Assembly (NCBI GenBank): GCA_965279115.1
Contig: OZ257137.1
Span: forward strand, 3,658,001 to 3,722,000
DNA: 64,000 bases
Reading direction: 5' to 3'
Source of the DNA: JAEUOS01 sp965279115
GTDB lineage: Bacteria > Pseudomonadota > Gammaproteobacteria > Burkholderiales > JAEUOS01
The notes below the pieces were generated by a model. It worked only from the letters and a program-made list of their open reading frames with translations, did not search any database and was not told the DNA's origin. Numbering within the stretch: the stretch's first letter is position 1; each line of letters opens with the position of its first letter. Below, piece after piece: positions 17,101 to 28,668 of this stretch. The position numbers and the translations under genes were made by a program.

Positions 17101-18313
17101 GACCGTCGAGACCGAATCGGCTGCCGAGGCGCTGGCGGCGGTTGCCGCCGCCCACGAGGCGGAGACGCCATTCGATGCCATCATCTCCGACATGCTGATG
17201 CCTGACCAAGACGGCGTCGATCTGGCGCGCCAGATCGACGAGCATCGCCGCCGCCACAAGGTTCGGCTTCCGGTGCTGATCCTGTCATCGGCGCCGCGGG
17301 CCGAGGCTTTCGCCGGCCGTGTGGTGCCTGAACACTGGATCGACGCCTACCTGCTGAAGCCCGCGCGCCAGACGCAGATGTTCAACGCCCTGCTCGACGC
17401 GCTTGCGCCGGAACGGCCGTTCCACCTGACCGGGCCCGAGTCGGTGGCGCGCCCGGGCGCGATGCAGGGTCACTCCGGCAAGCTGCGCATCCTGCTGGCT
17501 GAAGACAACGAGATCAACCAGAAGATCGCCCTGCGCATGCTCGAGCGCATGGGGCGCACCGCCACGCTGGTCGACAACGGCATGCGGGCCTATGAACTCG
17601 CCTTGACGGGCGAGTACGACTGCATCCTCATGGATGTGCAGATGCCGGAACTTGACGGCCTGGAGGCGACCAGGCGCATCGCCGCCACGATGACGGCCGG
17701 GCGAATGCCCTACATAATCGCCATGACAGCCAATGCGATGGCGGGTGACCGCGAGATCTGCGTCGCCGCCGGCATGCATGACTACATCTCCAAGCCGGTG
17801 CAGATGCAGGCGTTCAACGACGCCCTGATGCGCGCGCAGAATTTCCTGATGCGTCGCGCTGCCGAGCAGCCGGAAGCGTCCCCCGGCGCCGGTCTCGCAC
17901 ATGGCGGCGATGACACCGGCCGGAGCGCTGACGATGCGCACGGCAACCAGGCGCGCTCGCCGATCGACCAGGCTCAGATCGACGAGTTGCTGGGTCTCGA
18001 CGACACCGGTGCCGTGCTCGCGGATTTCATACAGATGTACACCACGCAGGCGCCGCAGCGCATCGCCGAAATGGAAAGGCTGTTGGGCGAAGGCGACCTC
18101 AAGCGCCTGGCCCAGGTTGCACACAGCCTCAAGGGGGCGAGCGGCAACCTCGGCGCCGGGGCCGTGGCAGAAGTGGCGCAGCGCATCGAGGCGGCCGGCC
18201 AGGGCGGTCAGGGCGAAGGGATCGGCGCAATGCTCGAGGAAATACGCAGCCGCTATGCGGACGCGGAGGCGGTCCTCAAGGCATTGTCCGTGGCGCCCGC
18301 AGCCAGCCTGTAG
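14102..18313 (+). CDS. CHASE-PAS-PAS-PAS hybrid histidine kinase with two receivers and Hpt
   Basis: A 1403-aa inner-membrane sensor. Order of parts: TM1 (about 8-26); periplasmic CHASE sensor (about 40-230); TM2 (about 285-310); PAS1 (333-455); two closely similar PAS/PAC domains (about 462-580 and 593-710); HisKA with MSHEIRTPLNG and phospho-His 734; HATPase with GTGLGLAIS; receiver 1 (Asp 1030); receiver 2 (Asp 1178); Hpt domain with AHSLKGASGN (His 1341). This is a complete four-step phosphorelay. I start at the ATG at 14102, because TACAAT (14088-14093) just upstream looks like a -10 box and would give a nearly leaderless mRNA; a GTG at 14072 is the alternative. Ligand unknown. Confidence 0.92.
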   Translation: MQLRYPLSWLVLALALAASALSAYWIHGAEKSDGSIRFEQMVNGRIAELENSVDHYEVYLRGIGGLFASSSRVSQQEWSSYVASLEVRLRRDPFVSFGYAPVVAAGDVPAFLAEARRQQPGIYPPPVTGTTARLVLVRFIEKLRPEAAALSVGDDLLAIPAFARAVMAAERTGKATVSSLSELKLPEGGVASAAMMVLPFRTNGRLAGTAWLLFRVDEVARALARGDVGGMNLRITDETEGGAEIFRLGAAKDAAYRSVRSLEFGGRRWNLRFESTPELEARIGGSLAGTVAVFGALGSFLLFGLVRVLSGTRRRAEEMARQTTRALSDQMKLTEDLIELNPSPIFRKDAQGRYMLFNRAWERLTGRSREDWIGKTAQDLLDPEAAARDAAEERELLLHPDHVERYETTLVTADGTECHVIVSKSAVRLADGRVAGIIGTITDVSETRRLTEQNERQREQLALVNQSAQAGVWDIEWPQGTAYFSPRYFEMLGYHETAEGGLPGARSELVHPEDRAHVEAAREAHFTGQQAYFDCEYRLRRADGTYLWVNGRGLASLDGTGKPVRFTGSIIDITQRRLAQLEIEHQREQLELVIESVQAGVWDEDLIEGRTYFSRRYRDILGYTHEIDLSAHGTDDTIYHPEDRDAVLAARELAVRDGSPLDLEFRMRHSDGHHVWVNARAKASYDASGFAVRFTGAIIDITKRKEAEFALRDANLRVLEAAQVKSTFLATMSHEIRTPLNGVIGSAGLLQDTRLDSEQQDYVETIRLSGVQLLTLIDDILDYSKIESGRMELEDLPFDIATVIEDAFDLVAERARAKRLELLYDIPAGVPGRIYGDITRVRQVLINLVGNAVKFTDSGEVCVNCSLAEGDPAGGGALTVRFDVRDTGIGVAPEKLSRLFTPFTQVDASTTRKYGGTGLGLAISQRLVGLMGGEIGVTSEAGRGSTFSFTLRTRRAEEDAAHKRRMGEIGSIAGKRVLIVDDYESNRRILAAQCANWGLWTVETESAAEALAAVAAAHEAETPFDAIISDMLMPDQDGVDLARQIDEHRRRHKVRLPVLILSSAPRAEAFAGRVVPEHWIDAYLLKPARQTQMFNALLDALAPERPFHLTGPESVARPGAMQGHSGKLRILLAEDNEINQKIALRMLERMGRTATLVDNGMRAYELALTGEYDCILMDVQMPELDGLEATRRIAATMTAGRMPYIIAMTANAMAGDREICVAAGMHDYISKPVQMQAFNDALMRAQNFLMRRAAEQPEASPGAGLAHGGDDTGRSADDAHGNQARSPIDQAQIDELLGLDDTGAVLADFIQMYTTQAPQRIAEMERLLGEGDLKRLAQVAHSLKGASGNLGAGAVAEVAQRIEAAGQGGQGEGIGAMLEEIRSRYADAEAVLKALSVAPAASL

Positions 18314-18349
18314 CGGGCACACGCCACTTCGCCATCCGTTGCGTACGCA

Positions 18350-21130
18350 TTACTGCCGGAAGTCGCCGGCCTTTGCGAGGTTCAGACGGCGCGGATCGAT
18401 ATGCTTGACAAACGCGGCGGTGATTTCCGCGGCCGTCAGGGTCGCCACGCGTTGCTCGAAGGCGGCATCCCAGGCATAGGTACGCGCGAAATACAGGTCG
18501 GTGGCGAGCTTGGAAGCCAGCGCGCTGTCGGAAGCACGCGCGAGCTTGCGTGACTGCAGGTAGCCTTCCTTTCCGCGCGCGACTTCCTCGGGTGTGAAGC
18601 CGTTCTGGCGCACACGCTCGATCTCTTCCATCAGCGCCGTTTCCACCCTGGCCCGGTTTTGCGGCGCATGGATCGCCGATACACTCCATTGTCCGTAGCG
18701 GTCTATCGCCGCCACCGACAGTCCCGAGCCCACGCTGTAGCTCAGGCCATCCTTTTCGCGGATGCGGGTGGCCAGGCGCGCATCGATCGAGCCGCCGAAA
18801 AGATGGTTTGCCAGAACCAGCGCGGGATAGTCGGGATCTTCATCGCGGACGTCCAGCAGGATGGCGCCGCGCAGGGTTGCATTGGCCTTGTCGGGCGTGA
18901 TGATGTTTTCATTGATGGGCGCCGCCTCGCGGGCGCGCACCGGGATGCGTGCGTATGGTGCCGGGCTTTTCCAGTCGCCAAACAGCCGTTCCAGGTGGGG
19001 CAACAACTGCTCCGGATCCACATCGCCGACGATCGCCATTTGTGCCTGTGATAGGCCGAAGAAATCGCCATAGCAGCGACGCGCATCGGCCAGTTCGACG
19101 CGGCGGGTTTCCTCCAACTGTTCGTCGATTGTCGCGGCGTAGCTCCAGTGCCCGCGCTGGTAGGGGTTGAAGTGGCGCGACAGCCGCAAGCTGGCACGCG
19201 ATCCTGGATCGCCGCGCCCGCTTTCGATGCCGGCGATCGCGGATTGACGCAATTGTTCGAATTCCGCGGCGTCGAAACGTGGCCGCCTGAGCAACTCGGA
19301 CATCAGTGCGAGGCTTTCCTGCAGCCCGGCTATCGGCACTTCGACGCTGCCGCCACCGCCGCCTACGGAGAGATTGGCCCGCAGGCGGGTGATTTCGTTG
19401 CGGATTTGCTCGCGGGTCCTGGCTTGCGTGCCGCGCATGAGCATGGCGCCGGCGAAGGCGCAAGCCTGGGCACGTCCGAACTTGCTCTCCTCGGTGCCGT
19501 ACTGGAAGGAAAGCGTCGCCGTGACCATGCCGCCGCGCGACTTCTTGGGCAGAAAGGCGACCTTCAGGCCATTCGAAAGCGCCACCCGGCGAGTGCGTGC
19601 CTCGATGCTGGCCGGCGCGCTGTCGAAGACTTCGCCACCGCCGATGCCCGGCGGTCCCACATAATCCCGCAGCGCGAGCTGCAGGTCCGGCGGCGCCGGA
19701 ATCTCCGCTCGACGCGGCGCCTGGGCTTCCGGCAGAAACACACCCACGGTGCGGTTGGATCGGATCAGGTGGGATTGCGCCGCCCGATTGACCGCAGAAG
19801 CGGATACGGCGTTGATGTAGTCGCGGTAACGAAAAAACATGCGCCAGTCGCCCAGCGCGACCCATTCGGAGAGATGGGTGGCGAACTGGTGGGTGCGCGT
19901 CATGGTCACATCCATCTGTGTCAGCAAGCGGGTCTTGGCGCGTGTGACCTCATCTTCCGTGACCGGGTTTGCCGCCAGATTCTCGACCGTTGCGATGAAC
20001 GCTTCGCGCAGGGTGGCGAGGCTGTCCACCTTTGGCGCGGGGCATGTGTCGCGACCGCAGCGCAGGCGCGCTGGCTGCTGCCCGGTGCCGGGCTTTGGAG
20101 GTGTCGCGGAAAAGACCAAGGCGCCGCGCTCGGCAAGCATGCGGTCGCCGCCGCTGACGCTGGTGGCAAGCCCCCGTTCGACCAGCGCCTTGTGCAACCT
20201 GCCGGTGGGCGTGTCGCCCAACACCATGGAGAGGATGTCGAAGGCTGCGTAGTCCGCATGGGTGCCGGGCGGCGCGTGGTAGTGGAGCGAAAGGAATGGT
20301 GATTCGCCAGCGCGGCGCAACACGACTTCGCGCTCGCCGTCCTGCGCCGCTTCGGTGGTATAGGTGGTCGGCAATTTTCGGGCGGGTTTGGGAATGGCCC
20401 CGAAATGTCTGGCTACCAGGGCGAGTACGGTGGCCGGATCGAAATCCCCGGCCACCACGAGCACGGCGTTGTCGGGCTGGTAGTAGCTGGCGTAGAAGGC
20501 CTGCAGGCGTTCGATCGGCACATTCTCGATGTCGCTGCGATTGCCGATCACCGAACGCCCGTAGTTGTGCCACTGGTAAGCCGCGCGCGCGACCTTCTGC
20601 GACAGGACACGGCCGGCGCTGTTCTCGCCCGACTCGAATTCGTTGCGCACCACCGTCATCTCCGAGTCGAGGTCGGCGCGCGAGATGAAGGAATTGACCA
20701 TGCGGTCGGCCTCCAGTTCGAGCGCCCATTCCAGGTTGGCCGGCGTCGAATCGAAGGTCAGGAAGTAGTTGGTGCGGTCGAAGTAGGTGGTGCCATTCCA
20801 GCGCGCGCCGCGCGAGGTGAATTCGCGCTTGATGTCGCGGTGTTTCGGCGTGCCCTTGAACAGCAGATGCTCAAGCAGGTGCGCCATGCCGGCTTCGCCG
20901 TAGCCCTCGTGGCGCGAGCCGACGAGATAGGTGATGTTGGTGGTGATGAGCGCCTGCGAGCGGTCTTCCAGCAGCAGGACCTTGAGGCCATTGGCGAGCC
21001 GGTATTCGCTGATGCCGCCCATCGAGGGACCGGCGGTCACGCCCGCCGGCAGCGGCACCTGTGCTATTGCGTTGCAGCAAAAAATCAGCCAGACGACGAT
21101 GGTAAAACAGGACTGTGCGATGGTTTTCAT
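18350..21130 (-). CDS. M16-family zinc peptidase, exported
   Basis: A 926-aa two-lobed M16 (pitrilysin/insulinase-type) peptidase. A signal peptide spans about residues 1-23 (hydrophobic core VVWLIFCC, then AIAQ). The inverted zinc motif HLLEH is at 84-88, with the third ligand Glu at 164, exactly the family spacing of 76. The second lobe (about 480-926) lacks HxxEH, as usual for the non-catalytic half. Export places it in the periplasm. An unusual short stretch with two cysteines (RCGRDTC, near residue 355) interrupts the first lobe. The gene diverges from greB with 98 bases between them. The substrate is unknown. Confidence 0.9.
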   Translation of the reverse strand: MKTIAQSCFTIVVWLIFCCNAIAQVPLPAGVTAGPSMGGISEYRLANGLKVLLLEDRSQALITTNITYLVGSRHEGYGEAGMAHLLEHLLFKGTPKHRDIKREFTSRGARWNGTTYFDRTNYFLTFDSTPANLEWALELEADRMVNSFISRADLDSEMTVVRNEFESGENSAGRVLSQKVARAAYQWHNYGRSVIGNRSDIENVPIERLQAFYASYYQPDNAVLVVAGDFDPATVLALVARHFGAIPKPARKLPTTYTTEAAQDGEREVVLRRAGESPFLSLHYHAPPGTHADYAAFDILSMVLGDTPTGRLHKALVERGLATSVSGGDRMLAERGALVFSATPPKPGTGQQPARLRCGRDTCPAPKVDSLATLREAFIATVENLAANPVTEDEVTRAKTRLLTQMDVTMTRTHQFATHLSEWVALGDWRMFFRYRDYINAVSASAVNRAAQSHLIRSNRTVGVFLPEAQAPRRAEIPAPPDLQLALRDYVGPPGIGGGEVFDSAPASIEARTRRVALSNGLKVAFLPKKSRGGMVTATLSFQYGTEESKFGRAQACAFAGAMLMRGTQARTREQIRNEITRLRANLSVGGGGGSVEVPIAGLQESLALMSELLRRPRFDAAEFEQLRQSAIAGIESGRGDPGSRASLRLSRHFNPYQRGHWSYAATIDEQLEETRRVELADARRCYGDFFGLSQAQMAIVGDVDPEQLLPHLERLFGDWKSPAPYARIPVRAREAAPINENIITPDKANATLRGAILLDVRDEDPDYPALVLANHLFGGSIDARLATRIREKDGLSYSVGSGLSVAAIDRYGQWSVSAIHAPQNRARVETALMEEIERVRQNGFTPEEVARGKEGYLQSRKLARASDSALASKLATDLYFARTYAWDAAFEQRVATLTAAEITAAFVKHIDPRRLNLAKAGDFRQ

Positions 21131-21228
21131 GCGGTTTTCATCTTGGGTGCGATGCTAAAATTCACCAACAGGTTAACAGCACGGGTGCCGCCTTCGCGGG
21201 CATCGAGTAAACGCATCAAGGCCCACGC

Positions 21229-21780
21229 ATGAGCAAGGCGTTCACCCGCGAGCAGGACAGCGACGACGAAGACGAAGACACGCCGGATGCGCCGAAGTTG
21301 CCGCCGGGCACCAAGAATTACATCACGCCCGCCGGTTATGCGGCCCTCAAGGCCGAGTTCGATGAACTTTACCGGGTCGAGCGCCCCAAGCTGGTCGAAA
21401 CCATCGCATGGGCTGCCTCCAATGGCGACAGGTCGGAGAATGGCGACTACATCTACGGCAAGCGGCGCCTGCGCCAGATCGACAGCCGCATACGCTTTCT
21501 TGCGCGCCGCATGGAGGCGGCCGAAGTGGTCGACCCCGCGCAGCAGGGAGCGAACGACCAGGTCTTCTTCGGGGCGACGGTGACATACAGCACGCGTGCG
21601 GGCGAGGAGCTGACGGTGCAGATCGTCGGCATCGACGAGACCAAACCATCCAGCGGCCTCATCAGCTGGATATCGCCGGTGGCGCGCGCGCTGTTGAAGG
21701 CGCGCGAAGGCGACGTCGTGGCGCTCATGACCCCCGCCGGGCGTGAAGAGCTGGAGATTCTCGAAGTCAGGTACGGGTAG
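21229..21780 (+). CDS. greB: Transcription elongation factor GreB
   Basis: Rescues backtracked RNA polymerase by stimulating cleavage of the nascent transcript's 3' end. The 183-aa protein has the GreA/GreB coiled coil with NGDRSENGDYIYGKRRLRQID, holding the acidic tip residues and the GreB-type YGKRRLRQ basic patch. The C-terminal FKBP-like domain ends in GREELEILEVRYG. An acidic N-terminal extension (DSDDEDEDTPD) precedes the coiled coil and is longer than in E. coli GreB. The start ATG at 21229 has a modest AAGG upstream. It stands alone, diverging from the M16 peptidase gene and followed 40 bases later by the dehydratase gene. Confidence 0.95.
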   Translation: MSKAFTREQDSDDEDEDTPDAPKLPPGTKNYITPAGYAALKAEFDELYRVERPKLVETIAWAASNGDRSENGDYIYGKRRLRQIDSRIRFLARRMEAAEVVDPAQQGANDQVFFGATVTYSTRAGEELTVQIVGIDETKPSSGLISWISPVARALLKAREGDVVALMTPAGREELEILEVRYG

Positions 21781-21820
21781 TTCCTGTTGAACTGCGCGCA
21801 AACACCACAAGGACAACAAC

Positions 21821-23545
<1,725 letters not shown>

Positions 23546-23582
23546 GAATCGCCCGATAACCAGAGAAAACGAGAGGACAACA

Positions 23583-24365
23583 ATGGAGCTCCCCGTCAAT
23601 CAATTCAAGCGCAACCTCGCGGCCGGCAAGCCGCAGATCGGCCTGTGGATGAGCCTGTGGGCGCACCAGGCGGTCGATGCGTGCGCTCCTGCCGGCTTCG
23701 ACTGGCTGCTGCTTGATACCGAGCATTCACCCAACGAGCCGCATCTGGTCAATACGCAGCTGGCCGCCGCGCGCGGCCTGGACGGCAAATGCACCTCGCA
23801 TCCGGTGGTGCGCCCGGCGTGGAACGACATGGTGCTGATCAAGCGTTTCCTGGACATTGGCGCCCAGACCCTGCTGCTGCCCTACGTGCAAACCGCCGAG
23901 GAGGCTGCCGCGGCAGTCGCCGCAACCCGCTTTCCTCCCGACGGCGTGCGCGGCGTGGCCGGCAGCACCCGCGCGGCGGGCTACGGCTGGATCAAGGACT
24001 ACCTGAACAAGGCCAACAACGAGATCTGCGTCCTGGTGCAGACCGAGACCCGCCAGGCGCTCGATAACCTGGACGCCATCTGCAAGGTCGATGGTGTGGA
24101 CGGCGTGTTCATCGGGCCCAACGACCTGGCGGCCGATCTGGGGCATCGAGGCGACATTCCGCATCCGGAAGTGCAGTCGGCGATCACCGATGCCATCAAG
24201 CGCATTCGTGCCCATGGCAAGGCGCCTGGCATCCTCGTCGGTGAGGCCGATGGCCAGCGCATGCTCGACCTGGGCGCGCTGTTCGTCGCCGTCGGCAGTG
24301 ACCTGGGGCTGATGCGCATGGGCGCCGGGGCGCTGGCTGCCAAGTTCGGGCGCCAACCCTTCTAG
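23583..24365 (+). CDS. HpcH/HpaI-family aldolase
   Basis: A 260-aa class II pyruvate aldolase. Seen: LLDTEHSPNE (residues 43-52) with the catalytic His 48, a substrate-binding Arg in RPAWND, a metal-binding Glu in LVQTETR, and FIGPNDLAADLG with a second metal ligand Asp. The length is that of HpaI and 2-keto-3-deoxy-L-rhamnonate aldolase (about 260 aa). GAGAGGACAACA gives a clear ribosome-binding site. With the preceding dehydratase it forms a two-step sugar-acid degradation route that ends in pyruvate and an aldehyde. Homoprotocatechuate degradation genes are absent, so HpaI proper is unlikely. Confidence 0.87.
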   Translation: MELPVNQFKRNLAAGKPQIGLWMSLWAHQAVDACAPAGFDWLLLDTEHSPNEPHLVNTQLAAARGLDGKCTSHPVVRPAWNDMVLIKRFLDIGAQTLLLPYVQTAEEAAAAVAATRFPPDGVRGVAGSTRAAGYGWIKDYLNKANNEICVLVQTETRQALDNLDAICKVDGVDGVFIGPNDLAADLGHRGDIPHPEVQSAITDAIKRIRAHGKAPGILVGEADGQRMLDLGALFVAVGSDLGLMRMGAGALAAKFGRQPF

Positions 24366-24443
24366 GGAAGGCGTCTATCCCGAGCTGCGGCTGGGCGGGG
24401 CCGTTTTTCGGGGCGATTCAGGCGTTTGCAGGTCCGGCAGGGG

Positions 24444-24472
24444 CTTGAAAGGCCCTGTCGGCGTCCCCACTT
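24444..24472 (+). promoter_or_regulatory. Sigma-32 heat-shock promoter of htpG
   Basis: CTTGAAA (24444-24450), a 14-nt spacer, then CCCCACTT (24465-24472). The sigma-32 consensus is CTTGAAA-N11-15-CCCCATnT, so only one conserved position differs. It lies 61 bases before the htpG start, as expected for this chaperone. Confidence 0.8.
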
Positions 24473-24532
24473 CCTGCCCGACAGGTTTTTCCCCGTCCGC
24501 AATCACCCGAATTTTGTCAGGAGGAACCCGCA

Positions 24533-26443
<1,911 letters not shown>

Positions 26444-26467
26444 TTTTCAGCAGTGGTTCATCATTTG

Positions 26468-26499
26468 GGGCCCGGGAGCATTGCTTTCGGGCCCTTTTT
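26468..26499 (+). terminator. Intrinsic terminator of htpG
   Basis: Stem GGGCCCG (26468-26474) pairs with CGGGCCC (26488-26494), with a 13-nt loop and then TTTTT. It lies 24 bases after the htpG stop. Confidence 0.85.
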
Positions 26500-26514
26500 A
26501 TTGAAAGGAATGTC

Positions 26515-26790
26515 ATGTGCCGGAACATCAAGACCCTGTTCAATTTCGCTCCGCCCGCCACCGAAGAGGAGATTCGCGCAGCGGCGCTGCAATTTGTACG
26601 CAAACTCTCGGGGTTTAACAGTCCGTCAAAAGCCAACCAGCTGGCATTCGAGCGGGCGGTGGATGAGGTGGCATCAGCGGCGCGGACCATGATGGCCGCA
26701 CTTACCACCACAGCAAGCCCGCGCGATCGGGAACGCGAGGCGGCTCGGGCGCGCGTGAAGTCGGCGGTGCGCTTTCAACGTGTCCTATAA
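26515..26790 (+). CDS. DUF2277 family protein
   Basis: A 91-aa soluble protein beginning MCRNIKTLFNFAPPATEEEI, the start typical of DUF2277 proteins. It continues as helical sequence with SGFNSPSKANQLAFERAVDEV. There is no signal peptide or membrane segment. The cysteine at position 2 is conserved in the family as far as I recall. It has its own ribosome-binding site (GAAAGGAATGTC) and begins just after the htpG terminator. Function unknown. Confidence 0.8.
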   Translation: MCRNIKTLFNFAPPATEEEIRAAALQFVRKLSGFNSPSKANQLAFERAVDEVASAARTMMAALTTTASPRDREREAARARVKSAVRFQRVL

Positions 26791-26912
26791 AGACCGTATG
26801 GTCGAGTCAGGAACCGGCAGTCGTCTAGGCCTGACATGTTCGGCGCGGCAACCCGACGACTTGGAATTGCAGCACCCTGTAAGCTTGCATTTGTTCAAGT
26901 ACGGGAGATGAC

Positions 26913-27728
26913 ATGCCAGCAGGTGGAAAGCAGCTACGGGTTGGGATCGCGGGCCTGGGTGCGGTGGGGAAAAGCGTCGCCGAAAAGCTCGATGCCGGCA
27001 TTCCGGGATTGAAACTCACGGCCATCGCGGTTCGTGATGTGGAGGCGGCGCGTGGCCGCATCCGGCTTTCCAGTCCATGCGAATTCACCAATATCGCCGG
27101 GCTCGAGCCGCTGTGCGATGTGGTTGTGGAGTGCGCGCCTTCGGCATTGCTGGGCGAGATTTGCCGGCCGGTGCTTTCAGCAGGCAAGAAAGTGGTGGTG
27201 CTCTCGGTAGGAGCGCTCTTGCGCAATGAGGACCTGATCGACCTGGCGCGCGAAAAGGGTGGCCAGATCGTGGTGCCTACCGGCGCTCTGATCGGGCTGG
27301 ACGCGGTGACTGCAGCTGCCGAAGGCACGATCCGCTCTGTGCGCATGATCACCAGGAAGCCGGTGAAAGGGCTGGTCGGTGCGCCCTATCTGGTGGAGAA
27401 CAACATCGCCATCGAGGACATCAAGGAGCCCTTGCGTATCTTCAACGGCACGCCGCGCGATGCGGCGGTGGGCTTTCCGGCCAATCTCAATGTGGCGGTG
27501 GCTTTGTCGCTTGCCGGTATCGGGCCGGACAAGACCACGCTGGAAATCTGGGCCGACCCCCATCTGGAACGCAATACCCATCGCATCGAGGTGGATGCGG
27601 ATTCGGCGTCGTTCTCGATGGAGATCGCCAACATTCCGTCGGAGAATCCGCGCACCGGCAGAATCACCGCGCTGAGCGTGATCGCCACCTTGCGGAAGTT
27701 GACCTCCGCATTGAGGGTTGGAACCTAG
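26913..27728 (+). CDS. nadX: Aspartate dehydrogenase (NadX-type)
   Basis: A 271-aa NAD(P)-dependent L-aspartate dehydrogenase, which makes iminoaspartate/oxaloacetate and can feed NAD synthesis or aspartate breakdown. The N-terminal Rossmann fold carries GIAGLGAVGKSVAEKL (residues about 11-26). The C-terminal DUF108 domain carries FPANLNVAVALSLAGIGPD and EIWADPHLERNTHRIEV, where the active-site His is expected. Length and motifs match the family well. GGGAG lies upstream of the ATG at 26913. It is a single gene ended by a bidirectional terminator. There is no quinolinate synthase nearby, so the role in NAD synthesis is not shown by context. Confidence 0.88.
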   Translation: MPAGGKQLRVGIAGLGAVGKSVAEKLDAGIPGLKLTAIAVRDVEAARGRIRLSSPCEFTNIAGLEPLCDVVVECAPSALLGEICRPVLSAGKKVVVLSVGALLRNEDLIDLAREKGGQIVVPTGALIGLDAVTAAAEGTIRSVRMITRKPVKGLVGAPYLVENNIAIEDIKEPLRIFNGTPRDAAVGFPANLNVAVALSLAGIGPDKTTLEIWADPHLERNTHRIEVDADSASFSMEIANIPSENPRTGRITALSVIATLRKLTSALRVGT

Positions 27729-27740
27729 CTCAATCGAAAA

Positions 27741-27762
27741 CCCCGGCCGCAGCCGGGGTTTT
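27741..27762. terminator. Bidirectional intrinsic terminator
   Basis: Stem CCCCGGC, loop CGCA, stem GCCGGGG, with TTTT after it on the plus strand and AAAA before it. It sits between the convergent aspartate dehydrogenase and PEP-CTERM genes and can serve both. Confidence 0.85.
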
Positions 27763-27782
27763 GGCGTTACGCGGCTACGTGG

Positions 27783-28394
27783 TCAGGCTGCGACTTTGCG
27801 CCTGCGGGCAACGGCGCCAACCAATGCCAGCCCTGCCAGCAACATTCCGTAGGTCTCCGGTTCCGGTACCGGCGCCGCGACCAGGAATCCGCGGATTTCG
27901 CCGCCACCCACGAAGCTAGTGTGGATGTTGAGATATGCCTTTCCGGATGAAATCCCAGTCGCCAGCGCGGCAAAAGCGCTGCTGACTGTTCCGCCGTTGG
28001 CGGTAATGAACGCAGCGCTGTAGCTGGTTGCCAAGGCCATGTCGTAGAGACGGTCGTAGGTGCCGGACGTGACGCCAAGCGGGAAGGCTGTGAACGAGGG
28101 GGTAACCGATGCAACGCCTGCGTTGCCCGCGCCCGCTACTGCGGTACAGCAATGAATGTGCGAGGCAGTGGTATTTCCGGTCAGGCCACTGAAAGTTGCG
28201 CGTACCCGCATGGTGAAATCGTCGTCATTCAAAGTAACGATGACGTTGCCGGTTCCGAGGGACAGATTTGCCGGGGCCGGTTCACCGAGGTTCGAGAGCG
28301 TCGCGATGTAGTCGACCGGGTGTGCGGCCGCCGGCTTGCCGAGAAGCGCGAGGGCCGCTACTGCCATTGTTGCAAACAGTCTTGTGATGCTCAT
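27783..28394 (-). CDS. CHRD-domain PEP-CTERM protein
   Basis: A 203-aa exported protein. The signal peptide (about residues 1-25: RLFATMAVAALALLGKPAAA) is followed by a CHRD domain (about 26-170) with HIHCC, AYLNIHTSFVGGGEIRG and other CHRD-like segments. It ends with the PEP-CTERM sorting signal VPEPETYGM, a hydrophobic helix and RRRK. Exosortase is expected to cleave at the PEP motif and deliver the protein to the cell surface or the exopolysaccharide matrix. The ATG at 28394 is preceded by GAGGATATTCACC; a TTG 15 bases further up is rejected. No exosortase gene is in this window. Confidence 0.88.
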   Translation of the reverse strand: MSITRLFATMAVAALALLGKPAAAHPVDYIATLSNLGEPAPANLSLGTGNVIVTLNDDDFTMRVRATFSGLTGNTTASHIHCCTAVAGAGNAGVASVTPSFTAFPLGVTSGTYDRLYDMALATSYSAAFITANGGTVSSAFAALATGISSGKAYLNIHTSFVGGGEIRGFLVAAPVPEPETYGMLLAGLALVGAVARRRKVAA

Positions 28395-28471
28395 GGTGAA
28401 TATCCTCAAAAAGGTGAAGAAATAGGTGGATTGCGCTGACCGGAATTCAACTTAAGGCACGAATGTTTCGG

Positions 28472-28497
28472 GTGATGCATCACTCGTCGACATGTCG
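28472..28497. promoter_or_regulatory. Two short palindromes upstream of the PEP-CTERM gene
   Basis: GTGATGCATCAC (28472-28483) and CGACATGTCG (28488-28497) are perfect palindromes four bases apart, about 80-100 bases before the PEP-CTERM gene start. They may be operators. The rest of the 274-base gap between this gene and dnaE2 shows nothing else I can support. Confidence 0.3.
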
Positions 28498-28668
28498 CAT
28501 GGTTCTTTCGGACTAGTGAATGGTTCGTGTGGCTTCTTGGGCGTGGCCCTCGTTTGTGGGAAACGGTCGGTTGAGACACGGTACCTTCGCTGTCAACACA
28601 CGAGTTGTTTTTTTATTCCGGCAAATGCAGCGGGAAATGCCGGTTAATTCCGTGGTCGTTAGTGGGGA

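Noticed and set aside
28618..28643. Hairpin CCGGCA...TGCCGG after dnaE2
   Set aside because: On the strand of dnaE2 it is followed by A, not T, and the stem is only 6 bp, so it is not a terminator for that gene.
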